64,000 nucleotides of DNA, from positions 7,021,001 through 7,085,000 of the forward strand of contig JAITYX010000016.1 in assembly GCA_021018815.1 (NCBI GenBank). The letters run 5' to 3'. The notes below the pieces were generated by a model. The model did not search any database, was not told the origin of the DNA, and saw only the letters and a list, made by a program, of their open reading frames with translations. The DNA comes from Talinum fruticosum (taxonomy: Eukaryota > Streptophyta > Magnoliopsida > Caryophyllales > Talinaceae). Position numbers and translations under genes: made by a program. This document shows, piece by piece, positions 50,366-62,086 of the stretch (its first letter is position 1; each line of letters opens with the position of its first letter).

Positions 50366-50373
50366 GTTGCAAG

Positions 50374-50860
50374 TGTTGCCTAAGCGCATTTGCAATGGGA
50401 GAGTCAAAAATGGACTTTTAGGTGGGGTCTACAACGACATATAATTTAAAGGCCAACTTTTTTCCTTTCAAAAATTCTATCTTCTGCAATGCTAAACTCG
50501 TCACTTAGAGCTCACTAAATAAAATATTTATCATGAACCCACCCTACATTACACTATTTATAATTTTAAAAAATAAAATGACTAAACTCAAATTAAAACA
50601 CAAAAAAGAAGAAAAAACTGAAAATTATCCACATGGCTGGAGAAAAGTTGTGAAGGAGCGGCCGCCTGCCTCGGGTCACGACGCCCGCCTCCTTCTCTCT
50701 CTCTTGCACTGCAATTCATTGGAGTCTCGCGTAGTGTGCTACATTAGCCTCTCTTCCTCGTGCGCCTAAAGCTGGAGAGGCTCCAATTTTAATAGAGTTT
50801 GTAGTTTGTTTATAGAAAGCTCTTCCTGAATAGAATAGTCAACTTTGAGGCTAGTATTAT
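50374..50860. other. short unassigned stretch
   Basis: AT-rich, with a GC-richer patch at about 50640-50760. An open frame at 50533-50769 has no known motif and low-complexity Lys-rich content; it is not called as a gene. Confidence 0.3.
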
Positions 50861-50867
50861 TGACCAC

Positions 50868-51320
50868 CGAGTCAAGCACAAGCCGGCTAGGCTTGAGCTC
50901 GACTCAATTATATTTTAGCTCGACTCGAAACTCATTGAGTCTTTGAAGTTTAGGTTTGGGCTCGACTCGGATGGCTTATACTCATACTGAGGCTCGGCTT
51001 GGTTTCCTTTTTTGGATTTTCTTTAAAAATTCTAAATTCAAAGTCATGATTCTACATTTTTATATTAGATTCAAAAAATAAGGGTGTAAATAAAATTTTG
51101 GTGATTTTTTTAATCCACACAAGTATTTTTAGAAAAAAAAACTATTTAGCCTAAATCGAGCTGAGCCGAGCCAAGCCTTGTTGACCTCCAGCTCGGCTCA
51201 ATATGTCTTCGAGCCGGTTCGAGGCTCGATTGGGGTTCGGTTTGACTCGAGCTCGAACTAAGCTTTGACCGAGTTGAGCCCAAGCACTAGGTGAGCAGGC
51301 TCAATTCGGTACAACCCTTT
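50868..51320. repeat. GAGCTCGACTCG-type repeat element
   Basis: Left (50870-50990) and right (51155-51310) arms are built of GAGCTCGACTCGA and GAGCTCGGCTC words in opposite sense around an AT-rich core. This is the same plan as the two hAT-type elements in the window, but I could not find matching termini or a target duplication. Confidence 0.45.
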
Positions 51321-53350
51321 TGAGTAGCCGATTACCATTATTCATTTTCTTTTAAAGAGGTACAAAGGTCGATATTAGTACGATTTAACATCCGATCTCC
51401 AATAACAATTCTCAAATACTTTATCAATTGGGTTTACTAATCTTTTATAAGACCATAAGAGCACGAGTATAACATTGTAGCACTATCAATATCATCTTTA
51501 CAGGGGTAAGATCAAACTATTGAGTTTTGTCTTCTATATATGTTAAGCGGATCGAGTAGTTGAGAATTGAAAACATAATCAATTAAAAAAAATGCAACTA
51601 GAAACTTGATCACCACGATTAATTCGATCCAAGTAATTGTGAATCTTATCACAAATCAATTAACTGAAAGATCGATAATCAAAGTATCACTATTCTCTTT
51701 TAAGACATAATGAAGTGTCTAAAATCAATCAAACCCCTGGTTTTGTGGTTTTTATTCAATCTAAACTCATAAGCATGAAGATTATTCAGAGTGCTCTTCT
51801 AATTGGTGTGACTTTCTCAATACTTCATACAATTGGGTCTAATTCTAATTTTTCTATTATTAAACTTCATCCAACAACTAAGATCAAATAAGAGAATGCC
51901 CAATAAACTCAATTGAAAATCAAGCCTCTGGAATAAATTAAACATGAAATCAATGCAATTCAAAGAATCATCAACTATAAAAATAAAATTCAACAAGGCT
52001 ATCAAATTTCAAGATTAAAAACATAATCAAACTATAATCTAATCTAAATTATGAGAGATGAGGGAGAAAGCGAGAGTTAAAAATGTTTGGATTTGATGGT
52101 GCCTTTAAACTCTTTTCATGCTTGCCCGATCCATCCTATCCTTACAATCCTCCTCTTTTTCACCCACAAAATCTCTCTCTAACTCTAAGAATGAATCCAA
52201 ACCTAATCAAGGGCAGTAGATATGGTGGATAGCTCCTAGATGGCCACGAAAAGGGCCTCAAAATAGCCGAAATCAGCCCCCAAACATAACAAAAGGTGAT
52301 TAGTCATAGCAGCAGGGACCACAACCCATGGTTTGCCCGTGGCATACGAAAAAAATGCTCACAAAAATTCCTGGTAGCTGCCACGGGCCGTGTTCATGCC
52401 CTTGGTAGTACCTTTAATTACTAGGTTAACTTGTTTGGGCAATAACTTTCTCATTTGCACTTCGATTGATACATTTTTTAATTTGTTGGAAAGTTTATTG
52501 AATCTTATTTATGGAAAAATATAATAAAAAGACAAAATTAAATCATAATAACTTGTTATATTTTCTCATTTTTAGCATTATTATTACTAAGGTGCTTAGA
52601 TTGTTAGAACTAGTAAAGGACGCTCATAGCAAAAGCTTATTAGCTCACCCGCAGAGCTTCTAGAGCTGACAACATTTGTCTTACTCTCTTATGAGGGGAA
52701 AATCAAAGATCAGAAAATAAGAACATAAATATTATACAAACAATGATAAATAATAAAGGATCGCACAATGAAAAATCTCTAAAAATACTAACAAACTATC
52801 ACAAGGTTAGTGCTCTTAAACAAGTAATTTATAAAATGACGTTGGATCATTTGTTATGTATTAGGAGCATCACTTTTAAAAAATTGAGATTAAGTCAACT
52901 ACTTAATCATAATGTTCTCAATAATACTCTCTTTTTTATTTAATCAAATTATAGCAGGATTATTTATTAATAGCACGGTTTGTATTCATATAAATGTTAT
53001 AAGTATAGAGTCGAACTTAAGTATAATTATCATTTATTTTGTCAAAATAAAAATTTATTTTAATATTTTAAATTTATTTTTGTTAAAAATTATATTTATA
53101 CCTATCGTATGACTTTTTATTAATAAAATTCCTTTTAATATTTTATCTTTCTTTAAATAAATTAGCTTATCAACAATACTTTCTTTTTCAAATAAAATAA
53201 ATAATCTACCAAAAGAATCAATTATAAAACATTTTTCTTTTTTCAAAAAAACCCTTGAAAGTGGGGATGACCAGGAATAATTTGTGGACGATGGGCGTAC
53301 GGCTGGCTTGTGGGCGTTGAACGTTGTCGTTGGGCCCATCACACACACTC

Positions 53351-53400
<50 letters not shown>

Positions 53401-53688
53401 TTTCGCTTGAATTCATCCTGAAGCTAATTAACACCTGGAGATGCATGACTTGGCAATGCAATTTTACGTAACCGTTTGAAATTTGGACCCCAAATCCGTC
53501 GATTCCCTTGAGTCAATCCCTAAAACTTTCACAATTACCTGCTAGCTACTAGCTTGTGACCCTTTCAAATTCAAACCAATATAATCTCCAAAAGCCAATC
53601 CCAACTACTATCGTCATCAAAGATTTGATTTGATTCTCTCTTTCTTCCCTCTATACCTCTTTCTCCCTGTCTTCCTACTTTTGCAAGG
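51321..53688. other. AT-rich spacer before the ICME gene, with CT microsatellite
   Basis: No gene recognised between 51321 and about 53340. A long (CT)n run of about 20 units lies at 53356-53395, some 290 bp upstream of the ICME start codon, probably in its promoter or leader. CT-rich leader sequence continues near 53635-53670. Confidence 0.5.
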
Positions 53689-56600
53689 ATGGCGAGCATT
53701 GCAGAATCATCTATGCCGATGGAGACAGAAAGGAATGATTTGGGTTCTTTTGATCATAGTCAGAGTGCTGGAAATGGAGGAAATTCTCATGCCACGTCGA
53801 CGGTTTCTGGCAAAGGGGCCCAGCCACCGAATCGCCAACGGTCGTTTTCCAGGGATATCGGCCATGCTGCTGCTGAGACTTATCTAATTACCCGCCTGAG
53901 CTTCAAGCTTCTCAGCTACCTTGGGTATCATTCTCTCTCCCCTGTTCTGGGAATTTCAATTTGAATTGTTTGTTTCATCGAGAGGGATTGATTTCAATTC
54001 TGGCTTGTTTGACTGTTTGGTTTGTTTTCATATATGAACTGAATGTTTTATGGGTGACTTATAATATTTTTTAAGATTAATTAAATACATTTTAGTGGGA
54101 CTCGGCTTCTGTCAAAACAAACGTGAATCCTGCTTTGTGTCTTAGTTATTATCATTTGCCCGCATACCTCAAGCCTCGTTTTTCTTATTGTGCCATATTT
54201 CCTAAAGACTATAAAATTGAACGCAAAAGGTTGGTATTCCTTTGGATGGCCCATAATTTTGTTGTTGCAGATGAAAGGAGAAGAATGGGGGATGAAGGGG
54301 AAAAGTATCTTGTTGAAATGGTGTCCAGATCATTTATCGAGCCAATGGATGAATATGTGACAATGCATGATTAATGCACGGTCTAGCTTAAAGTTTCTAT
54401 GGGAACTTTTTGGTAAGATCTGAACTTGAAAGTATGTCAGGAAGATGTGAAAGAGCCCATCACTTTTCATATGTTGCTGATTTGTTTGACACAATCACCA
54501 AATTGCAAGCCATTGAAGTAACCAAGTATCTTCGGAGTTTCTTATGATTACTGCGAGTACAACTACATGGACCACTTTAGGTTACTTGTCCAACGAGGTC
54601 TCAACCATACTAAAGCCTAGTTTATCCTGCCTGCGGGTGCTAGGTCTATCGGGGTGTAGAGATCTCATATTACCTTAATTAATCGAATGTCCAAAGCAGT
54701 TCCGCTACCTGGATGTCTCTCATACTGAAATCAAGCATCTTCCTGAATGGGTGAGCTCCTTCTGCAATCTACAGATTCTTATACTGTTCCATTGTGAACA
54801 TCTTCAAAGCTGGCCAGAGGATATATGGAGACTGGATTCATTATGCCATTTGGATATAAGAGGAGCAAAGTTGCTGTCACACATGCCTGACCAAATGGGC
54901 TGTTAAGAAGCCTGCAAACTCTTATTGATTTTGTTGTGGGTGAGAACATTGGATCAGGCATCCAAGAGCTAAGACAGTTGCGACACATCCATGGTAATTT
55001 GCAATTTGAAAATTGCATAATATCACAGTTCCAGCTTATGCTTATCTTGTGTGTAGTAAAAGTTCATTGAAGACTTGGAACTGGAATTTGACTACAGGTA
55101 TGAAGATTCTGAGAAAGATAGAGAGGTGCTCAAGAACTTGAAACCTCCTTCAGATGTAAAAAGGTTTACAATAAGGAATTATGAAGGAATGAGATTTCCA
55201 ATGTGGTTGGGGCCATTTGCAGGGAACACTTTCCAGTTTAAAAATTCTGAGTTTGAAGAGGATGGAAAGTTGTGAGGTGTGGTCAAACATTGATGATGCT
55301 GAAGGTAGTGCGGTTTGTTTCCCTTGTCTTAAGCACCTCTCCTTACGTGATTGTTCCAATTTGAAGGGTAATTTGCCAGTTAATTTGCCCTCACTTTTGA
55401 CGCTTACGATAGAGGGATGTCTGCAACTTAGTCAGTTACTTCCCTGGGTTCCATCTGTCCATGCATTACAGCAGGAAACATGCCCATGGCCTTATGCAGA
55501 ATTGCCAAAGCACTCAACTGATTCAAGAATATGAAAGGTTCAAAGGTGTGGTCAAATGTTTATGCTGAAGATGGAGCAGTATGTTTCCCCGTCTTAAGAA
55601 ACTATCCTTAGATAATTGTCCCATCTTGAAAGGTACTCTGTCTATTCATCTCCTGTCACTTGTGGAACTTGGGATAGAGGGATGTGAGCAACTTAGTAGC
55701 TTACTTCCTCGGGCTCCATCCATCCGTGTGTCAGAGTGGGGAACATGTCCATGTGCAGAATTGGCAAATGCCTTAATTACTAGATTGAGTTTGTACAGAC
55801 TAGTGCAGCTGGTGACATTGACACCTGAACTAGTCATGCTTTCATCTCTGAATGATTTGGACATATGTTTCTATGCTAACCTCAAGTCACTTGCCAATGT
55901 GCGACTGCCTCCCACTGTGGAATTCCTCAGTATTAGTGATTGTGATGTTCTGGAGTGTCTTCCAGAGGGCATGGAGTTCCTAGCCCATCTACATTCTCTA
56001 CACCTAACCAGTTCTCCTCATCTTAAATGGAATCCACAGGACAACCTGCCCACTTGCATTCTCTTTGGGTGGATAACTGTAAGAGGTGGGAGATTCCCAT
56101 ACCAATGGGGAGGATGCAGGATTACATGTCTCTTCATTCCCTATACTTTCGTGCTGCGGAAGCAGCTTGGTATCTTTCCCATTGGGCATCTTCCCAAATC
56201 TCCGCGTACTCAAGTTTTTGAGTTGCAGTGGTCTTGAAAAGGTGTATATCCCACAAGTAATTGAAGACGACATGTTGACGTCTCTCAACATAATAAATAT
56301 TGAAGGATGTGGTGCATTGGAAATGATAGGAAAAGATACAACAAGAGGAGAAGCAACACTATTGCCTGCATCTAACCTTACAAATTAAACATCTTTGGGT
56401 GTGAAAATGTGAAGCCAGTGTTAATAGACAGCCTAGGGCAGGTTTTGCTACCTAAGCTAAGAAGCCTTATGATCTGGATACCCTTTATATTGCTTGGTCT
56501 TGCTCTTAGATATAAACATTCATATTTGGAAAATTATTGCAAGCATTTCATAATGATATCACTCACAAATTAGACATCTTTGGGTGTGAAAATGTGAAAC

Positions 56601-59600
56601 CAGTGTTAATAGACAGCCTAGGGCAGGTTTTGCTACCTAAGCTAAGAAGCCTTATGATCTGGACACCCTATATATTGCTTGGTCTTTCTCTTAGATGTAA
56701 ACATTCATATTTGGAAAATTATTGCAAGCATTTGATAAGGATAGCATGTTTCTGGCATATAATTTTATGCATGTTTAATTCCTAAGTTCAATTAAATTAT
56801 GATTCTATGGGGGATTTATTTCGTCTCTAACCTTTCGTTTATTCAGGATAGGCTACCGCTGGATTACAAGACTACTTGCACTCGTTTGTTATGCCATGCT
56901 ACTTATGCCTGGTTTTCTTCAAGGTGAGATGCGTCTTCAAGTTAGAGCAGTTCTCACGTTTTTGCCTGCTTTTCTTGTCATCTTATCAACTTATTTTGCT
57001 TTAACTCTCTGCTTCCTAGTCTATGTTTATGTCATTCTTGAGGAGAAATTGAATTTAAGTGACTATTTTTCAGTATAAACACTAGGAAAATAGCCAAATT
57101 ATAGCCGTAAAAGCTCTAGAGATTGCAAATTTGTTACTTTTTACACTAATGTTTCATCCCTAAGTTCCACGAGTCTCGACATCCTCAAGAACCTAGTTAT
57201 TAGGTTCTTGTAAATTCACATTTTTTGGTTAATTTCTCATAAGTATTCGAACATGTGACTCTCACTGTTTTCAGACAATTGCTGCTTGCGCTTTGTCTGT
57301 ATTTCTTCGATTTTATTCCTGAAGAACCTCTAATGCACATTTTTTCGCTATTGAGCTGTTATATATGGTCGTGGTACTGGGGCATTTGGCTGGTGTTTGG
57401 TAATCTTCCGGATCTCTTCTAAATCTTGTTGTGTTATCTTCACGTCTTCAGATTGTTCGACATTGAACACTGGCCAAGCCTGAGGCTCCTTTCATCATTC
57501 CATATTGCATTACCTGTTTGTGAAGGTTACAAACTTGTGAATCCATGTCTTCAAGAAATAAATCTCGCCTCTGGATTCCTGGATTTCAAATATTATGTAG
57601 TTGGATGTTCAATGGAGTTATGTGTTGGGTGAGAGCAGCCTTGCTATTTCTTGTTGGATTTCATTGTTTAGGTGGTAAATGATTGATGTTCCAATGTCAG
57701 CCAGAAAAAACATAGCTACTATGTAGCTGTCATGAGTAACATCTATCACTGGCAAATCATTATTCTTCTTCCTTGTTTTCATATCCCCGCTTCACTCCAC
57801 AGAAGCTAAAATTGTCCCGCAGGACAAGAGGTTTTCTGAAAGTTCTAACCTATGTATGTACCCTAGACCCTTGGAAAGCATTTCCCACACCGGGACTAGT
57901 TGTTGAAACCTAAATATGTACATAAGCAAAAAATGACTGCTAAAATTGATCAATGAGAGCGGGAATGATGTTAGTAGATCCATTACTAGTGAATGTACTA
58001 TTTTATGTACAGGCTAAAAGATATGCTCCTTCATTCTATGCTATGTTTTGGACGTGCCAATCTTTGTGCTTACTACTTGATATTTTCCATCTTTGATCCT
58101 CTTTGTGGTTTCAAGCTTTTCAATGTTTGCTCTTATAGATAATATTCAAATAGCTTAACTTCTGTACAGTAAACAATGTGAGCACATTGAACATGTGGTC
58201 TAGCCCTTGATCCTTTGTATTTACTGCTTCAAGTGTGCTTTGTTATTTCAAGTATCAGAATTTGGAACTTTTACAGTTATGATTTATTTTGTTTATTTAT
58301 GGTCTTTGTGTTTAAAATTCGCAAATTTGAGTTTGTAATTGTGCATTATCCTAGTATAGTTAATTGTTTAAAATAAATCTCGGGCACGTATATGTCTGAG
58401 TGTAGCTTTCCTTAGTCAAGTTATCCAAAGTCTACAGTTTTTGTAGTCCAATCACAGATCTTATGCCAGATGAATAGGAAGATCAATGAACATGTTAACT
58501 TGTAGCACTTACGTTCTATCTCTCATTTTTATTCTTAATTGTAGTGTTTAACCAATATGTGGGTTTTGAGTTGATCCAAATGCCAGGAACATAATTTTTC
58601 TCTCAACTTTTCTGCAGTGGCCTATTACTACTACTTCTCAAGACAAGTGTTGAGAAGTGTCATCTATGGAGATCAACCAAGAAATAGGTAGGTACTTACT
58701 GATCTCTACTAGCTATTATGTACAATTGGTTGAGAACTTTAAATTATAAGGTAAAATTAATTTTTATATATGTATATATATATATAAAGTTGGATTATTT
58801 TTTTTTGGTTGAAGAAGGTGAAGATGTCAAGTTTTAAAAGTGTAGGAGTGGTAATGCCGAGCAAGCCAGCAATTAAACCACTAGAGTAGGAGTGGTAATG
58901 CCGAGCAAAACTAGCACCAAAAACAAGCACCAAAATGATGAACACAAAGGGATAGAAACCAAGTCTTCAATGGATAAGAAATCACCACCATTGACTACTT
59001 GAGGCACCGAGGTATGGGCTGGATAAGAAACACCACCAGCTTGCTCCAAGGACTTGATAGGTCATATTTAGTATCAGAGCTTATGGCTACCATCCTTGGA
59101 TGAGTTTCCCTAGCCTAAATACCCCACAAAAAAACCGCACATTTTCTGCCCAGAAAACCCACAAAAAAACCCAAAACAACAAAAAAGTTTCTGCCCATTT
59201 TTCTTTCACCATCTTGAGCACCACTTTGCATTTGGTTGTGAGAGCTGAAATGGCCACTTTTGATTTTGAGTTGGCTAGTCTACTTGTGCCCAAGTTTTAT
59301 GGCCAACAAGATCTATTTTCTAACTGGTTTAGCAAGGTTGAAGAAGCCTTTGCAAATATGAGCTTAGAAGAGCATGAGAAGGTTGAAATTGTTGAGTCTA
59401 AATTGAGGAGTCATGCCCTTACTTGGTGGAAAACTTATAAGATGAGAAAGAAGAAGCTTATGTTTATGAATGAAAACTGAGTGAGCTGGGTGCTCTTCAC
59501 CCTAAATTCTTGTATGCTTATCTTGGCTTTGGCAAGCTGAGTGGTGATCTTACAAGTCCATAGTGAGTGTGAGTGGTGTTTCTTATCTCATTCTTGCTTT

Positions 59601-61927
59601 GGTGCCCTAAAACCATATTAGGTGGTGTTTCTTGTCCTAATCCTGTTTTAGCTCTATCCGGTTACTCAACTTACAAATTCCCCTCTCTCACAATATAGCT
59701 CGTTTGCTATCCATCTTTTTACCACTTCATTATCAAGGTGTTAAGTTGATGTGTGCCAAGTTTCAGCTTCAACAAAGCTCTATCCTGGCCCCCTCCTCCA
59801 AAACCATCAGGGAGTATCATCCTGGAATTCTGGGCGCGTAGAGCTGACTGTTTGCCTTCAGTTCAGGGTGTTCCAAACTTTGATTAATTCCCCTCTTTTT
59901 ACCACACCTTCCACATCGCCTTAAGCCTCCCCCTTAAAAATCAAGCCCAAACTCCACCGAAATCATCCCCATCCATCCATTTCCCCAGAACTGCAAACAG
60001 AAACACCCATTCTGCCCGGGTGTGTGTCTTTGTGTCTTAACCCTTTCTTTGCCCTCTTTTCCCTATTGCTCCAAGGATACATCAGTAAGGCCCTAATATT
60101 CACTAAAGATATTGGAAAAAATAATGCATGTATTCAGAATTATAAATATAAGGAAAGGAAAAAATTAAATTAAATTAAGAACCATATTAAATTAATTCAT
60201 GTTAGTTAAAAGAATACAATTATGATTCATGCATCCAATTTACTTCTGAAAATAACTTTTAACTCATTTAATTAAAAAAATATCAACCAATAAAACAGGA
60301 CATGCATTCCCAAAATAACTTGTGTTGAACTTGATTATAAAAGATATTAAACGAGATATGTGGTGGCAACAAATTCTTATTTGTTTTATGGCAGTATTAT
60401 CTTTTGTAACTTATCTCTTTGACTTTTTCCATAATTTATACCTAACTGTATGAAGTTATGCTCTTGTAATCATGAGCACACAGGTTAGACCTTTATTTGC
60501 CAGCAAAACCTGATGGACGAAAGCCAGTTGTGATATTTATTACTGGTGGAGCTTGGATTATTGGGTGAGTCATGCAATATGAACTCGTTTGCTTTTGTTA
60601 CTAGTGACTCTCGTTGTTTCTACAAAGATCACTCTCTAAAAGAAAGCAGGTAGGACACTTGTTATGAACATCTATTCAATGCAGACATATAGCTGTGATT
60701 TGGGATCAAGTTAAAACCTCAACCATTTATTGTGAGGATATCTGCCTATAGGATTTTGTTTCTGCCTATAAGATGATAATTCTTTTTATGGTCGGTTTGT
60801 CATACAAAATGTAGATGGATATACAGAAGCAAGTGGTATTCCGGAGATTTTGTGCATTTTTAATTGGGGAGTTGCGTGATATATTTGGGCTCTGCAAAGC
60901 ATGCTTGTCATATTTGAAAATCCTTTTTTTTTTTATTATTTAGGACTCTTGGACTGAAATCATCTGAACTTTGGGGATATTGAACTGGAATAAGTTTTGG
61001 ACTGAAATCATCCGAACTTTGGGGATATTGAACTGGAATAAGTTTAACTTTGAAAATAGCCTTAAGCATCATAGACTTTCAGCCTATTGTATTCTCAATA
61101 GTCTGCAGGAAGGAAAAATAGAGCAAAGGTGAGCAAGCAGGAATTGGGGCAAAAACATTATTTTTTCCGAAGTATACATTATTGAGAATATACATTGCTG
61201 AGAATAAATAGATTGGGAGTTCATGGCGACAGGCGTTATTTTGAAGTTCAGATTATTTTGTTACAAAAACGCTTTTATTTATTGATGATTCGTTTTATTT
61301 CTCTTTATGAATTATGAATTATTATGTTACAAAAACATTTTTCTCTTTATGAATTATGTTCTATTTCTTTCTCTCTTTCTTACTATCCAATCAATTGCTA
61401 TTGCTTGGGGATTAGGAATTTGAACTGAGAACTACCACCTCAATCTTCCCCATAATGTTGAGCCCTCATTGGCTATTTGAAATAGTCTCAATATAGAGAT
61501 TCTTATATGACCCTAGGATAAATTTCAACCTCGATGTTAGTAATGTTTAGTGAATTCTACCACTCTGTCTTATAATGATGATTCTGGATATGAAGCACAT
61601 GTAGAGCGGCTAATTGCTCATCTTTTTGTTACATATGAAAGATTTCTACTTTTGCAAAAGAAATTTTATCATTTGTGTTCACATGATTATGTTGCCTTTT
61701 GTCCCTTGAGTTTGTTTGTGGAATTTGTACCTTTAAGTTTTTAATTTTTACCATGTTGGATTGCCGATCTATTATGCATAAAGAAGATTGAAGAAGTTTT
61801 ATTGTGTCTAAGACTGTAGTCTTGTGATCGCATTGTCTTTTTACTAATTTAGGTATAAAGCATGGGGTTCTCTTCTTGGGAAACAATTAGCAGAAAGAGA
61901 CATCATAGTGGCTTGTCTTGACTACGG
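53689..61927 (+). CDS. ICME: isoprenylcysteine alpha-carbonyl methylesterase (ICME), N-terminal five exons; gene continues past the window
   Basis: ICME removes the methyl ester from prenylated C-terminal cysteines, reversing the ICMT reaction, and acts at the ER/Golgi; in Arabidopsis it affects ABA signalling. Exons seen: 53689-53924, 56847-56923, 58618-58687, 60484-60564 and 61853-61927, in frame with GT..AG introns. The product has a Ser-rich start, then [20 protein letters not shown], the hydrophobic [20 protein letters not shown] with [21 protein letters not shown], the oxyanion-hole motif TGGAWIIG (148-155), and [20 protein letters not shown] before CLDY. About 180 residues are present. 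The catalytic Ser-Asp-His part (GQSAG and beyond) is not in the window. Introns are swollen: an NLR pseudogene in intron 1 (2.9 kb), gag remnants in intron 3 (1.8 kb) and an LTR-type array in intron 5 (over 2 kb). Exon 5 ends TAC GG, predicting Gly where I recall Arg (DYRNFP) in the family. Confidence 0.88.
54090..56770 (+). pseudogene. NLR (CC-NB-ARC-LRR type) resistance-gene pseudogene inside ICME intron 1
   Basis: NLRs are intracellular immune receptors. The left part encodes the end of an NB-ARC domain: [20 protein letters not shown] then [20 protein letters not shown], and [20 protein letters not shown], where MHD is the ARC2 switch motif, followed at once by a TAA. Beyond it come leucine-rich repeats in changing frames: [52 protein letters not shown], and later [39 protein letters not shown] and [19 protein letters not shown]. 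Stops and frameshifts are many. The P-loop and coiled coil are missing on the left, so the copy is 5'-truncated. It lies in the same orientation as the ICME host gene, between ICME exons 1 and 2, whose splice sites remain good. The LRR spacing and the NB-ARC words suggest the non-TIR class. Confidence 0.87.
56381..56733. repeat. 185-bp-period tandem duplication in the NLR pseudogene
   Basis: The block starting CAAATTAAACATCTTTGGGT (56381-56548) is repeated at 56566-56733 with a few substitutions (such as TTAAAC to TTAGAC, GGATACCC to GGACACCC). It duplicates the last LRR-like piece, RSLMIW and [20 protein letters not shown]. Confidence 0.92.
58795..59490 (+). mobile_element. LTR-retrotransposon gag remnant in ICME intron 3
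   Basis: A primer-binding-like word AGTATCAGAGCTTATGG (near 59071) lies just before an open frame (59100-59480). That frame contains a retrotransposon gag core, [20 protein letters not shown] with [11 protein letters not shown], and stops early at an in-frame TGA. The sequence before it (58830-59068), with the repeated word GTAGGAGTGGTAATGCCGAGCAA at 58840 and 58886, may be part of the LTR. No protease or polymerase part is present, so this is a truncated, inactive plant element. Confidence 0.65.
60951..61046. repeat. 48-bp tandem duplication in ICME intron 4
   Basis: GGACTGAAATCATCTGAACT and the following 28 bases recur directly at 60999-61046 with a single base change (TCTG to TCCG). Recent local duplication. 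Confidence 0.93.
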
Positions 61928-62086
61928 GTAATTCAATTTATAAGAACTACTACTTGATGTGTGTGCATTTTTACCTTTGGTCACCTAGTTAGGCAAGTAG
62001 CCTCCATGTTGATTTGCCCTCTTTTGAAATTTTGTGAAACCTTTATTACTTACTCTATCAAAATTATAGACATCATTTGCTGGATA

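Noticed and set aside
57426..57632. 68-codon open frame in ICME intron 2
   Set aside because: Some leucine-rich look, but no LRR spacing and no link to the NLR remains; treated as chance.
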